From: Rhizophagus irregularis
Lineage: Eukaryota; Glomeromycota; Glomeromycetes; Glomerales; Glomeraceae
Length of the DNA: 64,000 bases
Direction: 5' to 3'
Assembly: GCF_026210795.1 (NCBI RefSeq)
Contig: NC_089429.1
Span: 7,287,001-7,351,000 of the forward strand
Below the pieces are notes generated by a model. That model was not told the DNA's origin, searched no databases, and saw only the letters and a list, made by a program, of their open reading frames with translations. A program made the position numbers and the translations under genes. Shown piece after piece: positions 56,365 through 64,000 of this stretch (positions within the stretch are counted from its first letter, which is position 1; every line of letters begins with the position of its first letter).

Positions 56365-58085
56365 TAATACGCATATAATACGCGTGTAATTGAGTTCTAC
56401 CATCCGCTATTCTAATCTTGCGATGATTTTATCATATTCAACATTTGACAGGAATTCAGTTGACTTCATTTTGGATCCAACACGTTTCCTTGTTTGTTGG
56501 TCAAATCAGTGCTTTCAGTATGTAACTATTAAATAAAATTGTAAGATAACAAAAATGATCTATATTAAATATAAAATTTGAATACACAAGCATCACTGTA
56601 TTCTCACAGATATAATTGTTATCGGATAAAGAGATAGCAGACATTGGTATTTTGTCTCGTTATTATTAAAGATAATTGTTATAGTGATAAAAGAGGTGTC
56701 ATTAACAAAGAATTAAATATATAACATTTCTGAATCTTTAAAATTCTTTAAAATCGAGTATTAATGATTCCTGCTTTATAAAGCTCTTTATATTCGAAAT
56801 GATCTATCTATCTTACTTTTCAAGCCCTTCTTCTAAAGCATTGCTTAAATTCTGTTCAGTTAATTGCCAGTTTAGTCGACGATAGCTGTCTTTATATCTC
56901 TATATTACTGTATATAAATTTATAAAAATATAACATACTTTTATCACTACTTTTATCCAATCAGTGTTCTTTATAATTTTGTAATCCGTATTTCAGTAAT
57001 CTTTATTATTTATTGGGAATATACTTTAATATAGATGGTTCAAAAATTTACGGCGGCACAGTATTAATAAAAAGGGTGCGCTTAACTATTAAGTCCCTAT
57101 AAAAAAAATTCTGGAAAAAACTCTGATAAATGATCATTTTCTTCATTGAATTATCTGATTAATGTATAAGAAAGTAAATTTAGGGTATCACTCGATTATG
57201 TTTTACAATTTACATATTAAATATTTAAATTGAAGTAATGGACCAAAAAAATTTAAGGTTATCCATTTATCCCCAATTTTATAGATTCAAGTTCTATTGG
57301 GCCGTTTACTTATAACACAGTAGAGAGTAGATGTGAAAATTAATATACAATATAGAGTATATATTAAATCACCCGTGACTTTACTTATAACGCGTCTTTT
57401 CCCTCATCGTGGGGATATTATTTTTAAATATGACACGGCACACTATATGTTGCGTGCTATGTCCCGATTATTCATGAATTTAAACAAGGTATTTCTTTTA
57501 AATGCAACTTTCATTGGATTATTTCTTTACAAATATCAATAAAATTTGTCATCTCATCGAGGATTTAACTTATACTAAAAATACAAAAACCTTCATATTT
57601 TCTCATAAAGAAATATGCAACTTACTGAAAAAAATTTAAACCAATGGAAGTTAAAATTCTTGCAATTTGAAAATAAACTGAATTATGTAAATTTATTACA
57701 ATACGACAATTCATATTTCACAACCTTAAATTGAATATATTGAATATTTTTCTAAAGGTGAATAATCTAAAATAAATTAATTTGTTGTCAAATTATTACA
57801 ATCATTTGTATTCTCCTTTTTATTTGTATATTGAAAAAATTTTTTCTTCTTTTTTTTATATCTTTATTTTTTAAAGAAATGGAAAAAGTAAATTCTACAT
57901 CAGTTGAAGTATTTTCAACTATTTTAATGCTAACAAAAAAAGATAAGAGAAGAAAAAGAAACACGTGAAACTTTAACTTCTTCTCATAGAAGAGCAAAAC
58001 AAGGCTTGTTTCCTCAAATAGAAACAAATATAGTCTTTGAGTAAGTTATTTTATATTAATTATAATATATATTTTTATGATTGTA
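56365..58085. other. Intergenic, nothing recognised
   Basis: AT-rich. Open frames at 57333-57542 and 57788-58027 show no domain features or conserved structure. Confidence 0.5.
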
Positions 58086-58088
58086 CGA

Positions 58089-58200
58089 TTAAGCACCGAA
58101 CCCAAGGTGGAGTTGAGTATTCCGAATAAATCTAACGGCACCTAAATCTTACGGGAATTAGTCCCGGTTGGTGAAATATTAATGAAATAAATTGATTGAT
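58089..58200 (+). repeat. Repeat-like tail segment ending in ATTGATTGATT
   Basis: A compact, less AT-rich piece (TTAAGCACCGAACCCAAGGT, ACGGCACCTAAATCTTACGG, then TTAGTCCCGGTTGGTGAAAT) runs into GAAATAAATTGATTGATT. Its abrupt composition and short repeat tail look like the 3' end of a truncated non-LTR element. I found no target duplication. Confidence 0.4.
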
Positions 58201-58655
58201 TATTTCTTAGCAATATCATTAATTGTAATGCATTATATTTCTTGCTCTTCTACAATACTTTGCTTTCAATTCATTTAAAAATTATCCAAAAGTGATTCAA
58301 GTCTCTCTAATCTCTGATTCAAAAAGTTTTTAATTTATGTTCATGCTCATGATCAAATTATATGACATGAGGATAATTCAGTCTTGCCGCGTGCTTTTTT
58401 ATCATCTGTTTAACTTGTTCATTTGCCTCGTCCTCAAAAAGATTGTGAGAATACGATCCAAACGGATTTAAGATCCTAAATTACCTAACGGTTAAGTAGG
58501 TCATTACTTGACTTAAGTAACAATATTACACCAATTTACCTAATGATAAAATAACGATATATCAACATAGCATATTTTTTTATATTATTTTCACGCTATT
58601 TTATTTTATTTAGTTATAATATGATAGAAAGTATTATTTCGTATATATATATGTA

Positions 58656-58890
58656 TTTTTACTCAAGATCCTCCCGAATTCCTCGTTATTATAAATAATA
58701 GCAAAAAGATATATTTATTTGTTCTAAATCAAAATTCAGTTGATTTAAACAGTATTTAAATATGAAATTCTTGTTATTTGAATTACAAAAAATAAAAATA
58801 AATCAAAACTTTGATTTAATAATTGATAAAATTGTTCCTATGAAAGAAAAGAAGATAAAACTTGTTTAGTAAGTTTCAATTTATATTATA
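58656..58890. repeat. Duplicated flank of family gene 4; also inverted at window end
   Basis: This matches 41733-41960 directly (the flank of gene 3). Its part 58686-58790 also occurs inverted at about 63900-64000: AATAGCAAAAAGATATATTT and TGTTCTAAATCAAAATTCAG here, complemented there. The inverted copy continues beyond the window. Gene 4 therefore sits between inverted repeats about 5 kb apart. Confidence 0.8.
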
Positions 58891-59802
58891 AACAATAAAA
58901 TCTAAACAAATACAAATATGCCGAAATTTATTGTTAGTTTTTTATTAAAAAGAAGAATGTAAAAAGAGAAAAGGATGCAAAAAATATAAGAATATAAAAA
59001 AAAAACGAAATTACAGCAACTTGAAATTTTAATTTTAAAAATTACGCAGTTCTACTGCATCTAAAATGAAAATAGTATACAGTAGTATGAAAAAAATAAA
59101 AATAAAAATAGAAATAAAATCGCAGAAAACGCAAAAAGAAATCTCAACAACTTGATTTAACTAAAACATCATTTATATATTTATTTTATTATTTTATTTA
59201 ACATGGATTTATATTTTATACAGTAGCCGTTTATACAAAAAAGGAGAAAAAAATTAACTTGAATAGAAAAAAAAGTTCTAAAAAAAGGTAAAGATTTATT
59301 CAGAAGTTTATTATTACAATATGTAAATTATAACAATGCACAATGCATCACCTTGTTAATAATATACTGTAATTATGTTCGGAACTCGAAACTCGGAAGG
59401 ATAATGTCTAACCGTCCGTTCATATGATTGTTGCGTCATAGACTTATTTTTAAAAGATAAGAAAAGACGCGGATTAAAGTTAGGATAAGAATTAGCTTAG
59501 AAATAAGTTAAAAAAAAATCTCTTTCTTTGCAAATATTAATATCCTTGATAAAGTAATTTAGCAAGAAGGGTTTTGAATTACGTATTTGTTAAGCATTTT
59601 GCCGATCACTAATAATAAAAAAGCATTATAATATGTTAATTTTTAAACAATTTATTTTTATAAAGTTTTATAAAGAATATTTAAAATTTTACCCTTATTA
59701 TTATTTTTAAAATTTTTTTGACTATTGTTTACTAGAATACGATTTATAAGTTACACAGTAAGTATTACTATAAGTATACTAATAAGTAAGAATTACACTT
59801 GT

Positions 59803-59855
59803 GTTACCACAAATTATATTTAAATTTGATTATTTTAGCTTTACTTCCCTAAAAA
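59803..59855 (+). promoter_or_regulatory. Conserved block upstream of family gene 4
   Basis: TTACCACAAATTATATTTAA then ATTTGATTATTTTAGCTTTA abuts the start codon and matches genes 2 and 3. Further upstream (59650-59800) similarity to the gene 3 flank continues at a lower level. Confidence 0.5.
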
Positions 59856-62800
59856 ATGAATTTGTTGGGGATAAATTTATTCTACTCTATCCTTTTATTC
59901 ATAAGTCCGTTGACTGTTTATTCTTATAATGTGATACCATATAATGAAACTGAACCTGGACTTGAAGTCTATAAAGTATTTTCTTATAGAGATGAAACAG
60001 CGGTTATCCTTTTAATTAAACCAATAAATGAATCTTGTGTTGAACCACGAATTGATCTTCGCATTTTACATCCAAATGGTACTATTGATAGTGCTAAAGT
60101 TGATTATCCGATCCCAGAATATAATTTTTGTCTTGGACCCAATGGATTTTATTGGTTTGATATTACCCGTTCCCTTCCAAAATTTCTACTTGTGCTTTAT
60201 GCAGATATCGTTTCAGCAAGTTATTATGTATTAGTTATTACTCGGACAGGATATGTTATTAGGTTTGTTACGCTATGATGTTTTATACTGCATATGAATT
60301 TTAACTTATCAAAATTTTTTATATTGGCAAGCAATACACCCGTGGCACCTATCTCTATAATAAATGGAAGTATATATGCCGATGGCTATCTCATGTCGCA
60401 TACAAGCGAAGAATATGGTTTTATTTTTGCAAATTATGAAACTGAAACTGCTGTAATGTGGAAGTACTACAATAAACCGTATGTACCATCATTATTATTG
60501 TTTATTTCAATAATATTAAAGTAAATATGAAAATTAATTCATTCTTTTTGGTTTATTAGGGACGATAAAGGAAATATTAGTCTAATAAATGAAGGAAAAC
60601 ATTATCTGCAAAATCCATTTAATTATTATTTCATATTTCCCGCACTTGATGGAAATTTTGGTATTATAATTGCAAATTCAACAGATATTAATATAAAACC
60701 AGAACCTAATAAATTCATCAATCCATCTAAATTTACGTCTAAGGTTTATGTGTCTTTTATTAAACCTGTTATGAATAGTGTAGATGGCCCTTACTTAATT
60801 TACCAATCAACAATACCTCATTTTGAAGTGGATTTCTTTTGTGATACGGCTTTTACAGGGATTGGTAATATGTGTATTTTGACATTCAACAGAGCAGAAG
60901 ATAAAAATACGACCGAATATATGACTGTGTTATTTCAAACTTCGGGGTTCGTTATATGTTTATAATATTTCTTAAAACCTTAATTATATGTCTAATGATT
61001 GTTTTTTTTTATTCTTAGTTCTGTATTTGATATGAGAAAGCTTTTTGTTGATAAAGAAATAATAGGTGTTAATAGTTTATTTCAAGGAGGATATTTAATA
61101 ACTACACATGATGATCAAAATAAAACTATTGAAGGAATAATACTTGATGATAATGGAAAATATAATGGCACTTGGAGTTATCCACCAGATTTAAATGTAT
61201 CTAATTCTTTTGGAACGGCAGCCTTTCGAAACGGGACACTGTTCTTAGTTACTTTCGAAAATGAAATGACTTGGAAAGTTATATCTACACCTTTACCTAA
61301 ATTCTTCTCGGATGGTAAGCATAAATAAGTTGTTATATATTAATTATTTTTAGTCAAATTAATCTTACTTTATTTCTTTAGATTATGGATACGAAAATCC
61401 GAATATTAAATCGACTTATCCATTAATTAGCTCAAGTATACCCTTATCAATCACAAACATAAATATTACGTATCATTTGTCTGTAACGATATCAACCAAC
61501 AACGTTTCAATTTATCAATATAATAATAATGACGATCTTCCTATACTGCGTCAATCTGTTTCAGGAGATTCACTATATTTCTCGTATAGTAGTTCTGATA
61601 AAAAGACAATAAACATAAAAGTTTTGCAAAGTACATTTAATCAACCAAACTCAAATTATTATATTGTTGTTAATGATAACGTGGTCAGGGATTGGACGTC
61701 AAATAATCCACTAATAGGTGTTGAAAGAAATCGTTGGAAATTTAATACAAGTAAGTAAGCATATTTTAATATCCGGATAAATTATACTAGTTCTTTATTA
61801 ATATCAATTACAATTCCTTTTATTTAGTAAATATCCAAGATAATTTTGCAGGTAAAAAAATGTTTTTTTATAAAAAATATTATAATTAATTAAATTGATT
61901 TTATTCAATTTTAATAATTTTAATGTTTCATCATATTTAGAGGAATCAATTGGAAGATTTTCTTTAACGGATGAAGGAACAAAATCTTTTGAGAAACTTT
62001 CATTGGATAGTCAGAGAGGATTTTTATCACAATTAAGAATTGATTTAGCAAAATCAATACCTGTCGACATTAATAGATTAGATTATATAAAATGTTGTGA
62101 ATATGATAATAGCAAACAACCTCCAAGAATTCTTTTATCATTACCTATTAAATCGACGACAAATCCATATGAAAGAAATGTTGATCATATTATAAAAGAT
62201 TTAGATATTTTGATTAAAAACAAAGAAGTAACTCCAATTTCATGGTTTGGTACAACAAATCATTTAGAAGCTAGCTTTGGATTTCAGAGATATAGTAATT
62301 ATAATTATTATTATAAAGAATTTTCATTATTTGAATTTTAATTCTTTTTTTATTATTTAGAAAATTTATTGGATGATTTTAAGTTCCATTTAATTGGTAT
62401 TGTTATTGGAATAGTAATTTTAGGATTCCTTTATATTTACGCCAAGAAGAAATATCCCATGGTAAAGTACTTTATATATCTTTTTTTATTATTATTATCC
62501 GTAACTAATAATATATTACTTATTTATAGGGTAAAAATATCGTAATATTTAAATTTCCCTTAATTATTTTGAATTTTATCATGGGTATTATGTTTATTTT
62601 GAATAATGGAAAAAATGTTCCACAATTATTTATTCCAAGGTATGATCCATCTTCATTTTCAAAATTTTTTTTTATGCCAATTAAATTTTTAATTTTTTGT
62701 AAAAAATTTTAATTATAGCGTAATTTTCTGCGTGATACCAATAATAATTAATTTTATTATGGGTGCAATTATAATGCTTCAAGAAATTAAAAAAAACAGA

Positions 62801-63331
62801 GATTTCTATGGATGGTTTAAAAACAATGTTGATATGGCATCATTATTTACCATATTATCTGGTACTAATATTGAAATGTTAAATATACTTTCTTCTCAAG
62901 TTGCTGGTATAATTTTATTCAATGCTCCTATATCAGAAGAAACTCAATTTGATATTTTTTGGGGAAGTTTTATCGGATTATTTATTGGTGATATCCCTCG
63001 ATTTATTATTCAGGTTTGTAAAAATTTTAACATTATTATATTAAAACCATTATTAAATTAAAACTAAAATCCCATTGAATTTTAGGTTTTCTACATAAAG
63101 TTAGTTGTTAATTATGATATAATTCCTTTTCTTACTCTATCAACAAGTTCGATTATTTTAGCGAATAATATAATTACAAAAATATATCATGCAATAGTAC
63201 ATTTATATTCAAAAAAAAGGAAATTTGTTATGATATTACAAACTGAAAAGATATTATGTAATTCAGCAAATGAAAATTCCAGTATTACAGTTCCACAAAA
63301 GATAAGAAAAACTGTTAGGCATTCAATGTAA
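59856..63331 (+). CDS. Family gene 4: secreted-ectodomain multi-pass membrane protein, function unknown (911 aa, 11 exons)
   Basis: Exons: 59856-60262, 60332-60478, 60560-60946, 61019-61314, 61382-61750, 61828-61851, 61941-62294, 62361-62461, 62530-62639, 62719-63013, 63086-63331. The joined frame is open for 2736 bp. It is the closest relative of gene 3; exons 7-11 are nearly identical, while exon 4 is the most changed (296 versus 305 bp, with RKLFVDKEIIGVNSLFQGGY). The signal peptide is NLFYSILLFISPLTVYSYNV. Sequons YNET, INES and HPNGT are kept. The SEA-like exon 7 (FLSQLRIDLAKSIPVDINRL) and the membrane part in exons 8-11 match the paralogs. Exon 10 ends GDIPRFIIQ, with Arg for Gln as in gene 2. 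Short frames that stop soon after exon ends are intron read-through. Function unknown. Confidence 0.92.
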
Positions 63332-64000
63332 ATAATATTTCAATAAAATAAAATAATCATTATAATAAATAATATAAAAACATATAATTTAAATAAATTT
63401 TCAAAAATTAAATTTTTTTTTTTTATTTATAATGAGTTATCTTCATTAAAAATTTTTTAACAAATTTTTTATTATAAAGTTACATTATATTTACATTCCA
63501 AGTTTTAAGCTTTATTTTTTAATGGTGTATAGAAAAAAAAAAGAAAAAAAGAAATCTTAGATTGACAATTTCATGTTTTAAAAAAAAAAAGATTTCTTAA
63601 AATTTTGAATTTGTTTTTCAATTATTATTAACTTTGTTAAAATTTTATTAAAGATTAAATTTCAAGTTCAAAACCAACTAAAGTGTCAAATTACACTATA
63701 AAATTTCAGTTATTATATTGAAAAAAGTTTTGTAATGAATCATATTGTAATGAATCAATTTATATATAAAAGAATAATTACAAATTTGCTATTTTATTTT
63801 TTTTTGAATTATATCAAAATTTTTTTTTCTTTATAATTTTACTTTATTTATGAAAACAATTTATAAATAAAAAAAAAAATTTTTAAATTTTTATTTTTTG
63901 TAATTTAAATAACAAGAATTTCATATTTAAATACTGTTTAAATGTTTAAATCAACTGAATTTTGATTTAGAACAAATAAATATATCATTTTGCTATTATT
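63332..64000. other. 3' flank of family gene 4
   Basis: A/T homopolymer-rich, with no gene. From about 63900 to the window end the sequence is the inverted copy of 58686-58790. Confidence 0.6.

Noticed and set aside
56180-56374. 64-codon minus-strand frame
   Set aside because: It crosses the poly(A) tail and the target duplication of the processed pseudogene.
1-64000. Organellar or apicomplexan/slime-mould origin because of the high AT content
   Set aside because: Short spliceosomal introns, hAT, Tc1 and Tigger elements and a Kex2/Ste13-type secreted precursor fit a fungal nuclear genome better. The call remains an inference.

Overview
The window is very AT-rich eukaryotic DNA with short (65-95 bp) GT-AG introns, single widely spaced genes, and about half of its length in DNA transposons, foldback elements and truncated retroelements. 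This fits a transposon-rich fungal nuclear genome. My best inference is an arbuscular mycorrhizal fungus (Glomeromycotina, Rhizophagus-like), judged from the style of the hAT, LINE and pogo/Tigger remnants, the base composition and the Kex2-repeat secreted peptide gene. I cannot prove the species from the sequence.

Two kinds of host gene stand out. (1) Four paralogous genes of one family: 11161-14741 (+), 22495-25973 (-), 42855-46328 (+) and 59856-63331 (+). I could splice each into an intact reading frame of 935, 907, 907 and 911 residues. All four have 11 exons, with the same splice phases and a 24-bp microexon. The products have a signal peptide, a large beta-rich glycosylated ectodomain, a possible Ig-like and SEA-like segment, and a C-terminal multi-pass membrane region with an (E/G)DIP(Q/R)FIIQ motif. 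Function is unknown. A relic of a fifth copy lies at 10655-10775. (2) At 29467-30144 (-) lies a secreted precursor with 15 tandem 13-residue units. Each begins with a Lys-Arg Kex2 site followed by X-Ala/X-Pro dipeptides, and nearly all end in the core YRGGGGQ. This is the organisation of the yeast alpha-factor precursor.

Layout. 1-2577: decayed hAT element. 3340-3783: hAT-like MITE inside an older repeat. 4209-7939: full-length hAT element with an 8-bp target duplication, a transposase with two nonsense codons and a nested 723-bp palindrome. 8084-9746: 1663-bp palindrome with Tc1/mariner-like ends. 11.1-14.7 kb: family gene 1. 15.8-22.1 kb: foldback elements, a minisatellite carrying a MITE, and a 5'-truncated LINE with poly(A) tail and target duplication. 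22.5-26 kb: family gene 2. 28.8 kb: small retroposon. 29.4-30.2 kb: Kex2-repeat peptide gene. 34.6-40.2 kb: Tigger-like MITE, LINE-like coding scrap, foldback element, heavily mutated Tc1 transposase, hAT MITE. 42.8-46.3 kb: family gene 3, with a pogo/Tigger pseudogene starting 41 bp after its stop. 49.4-52.4 kb: terminal-repeat elements. 55.1-56.4 kb: cluster of three insertions with target duplications, including a processed pseudogene. 59.8-63.3 kb: family gene 4, flanked by inverted repeats.

All coordinates were read by eye. Exon borders are supported by agreement among the four paralogs. Transposon ends are supported by terminal repeats and, where stated, target-site duplications.
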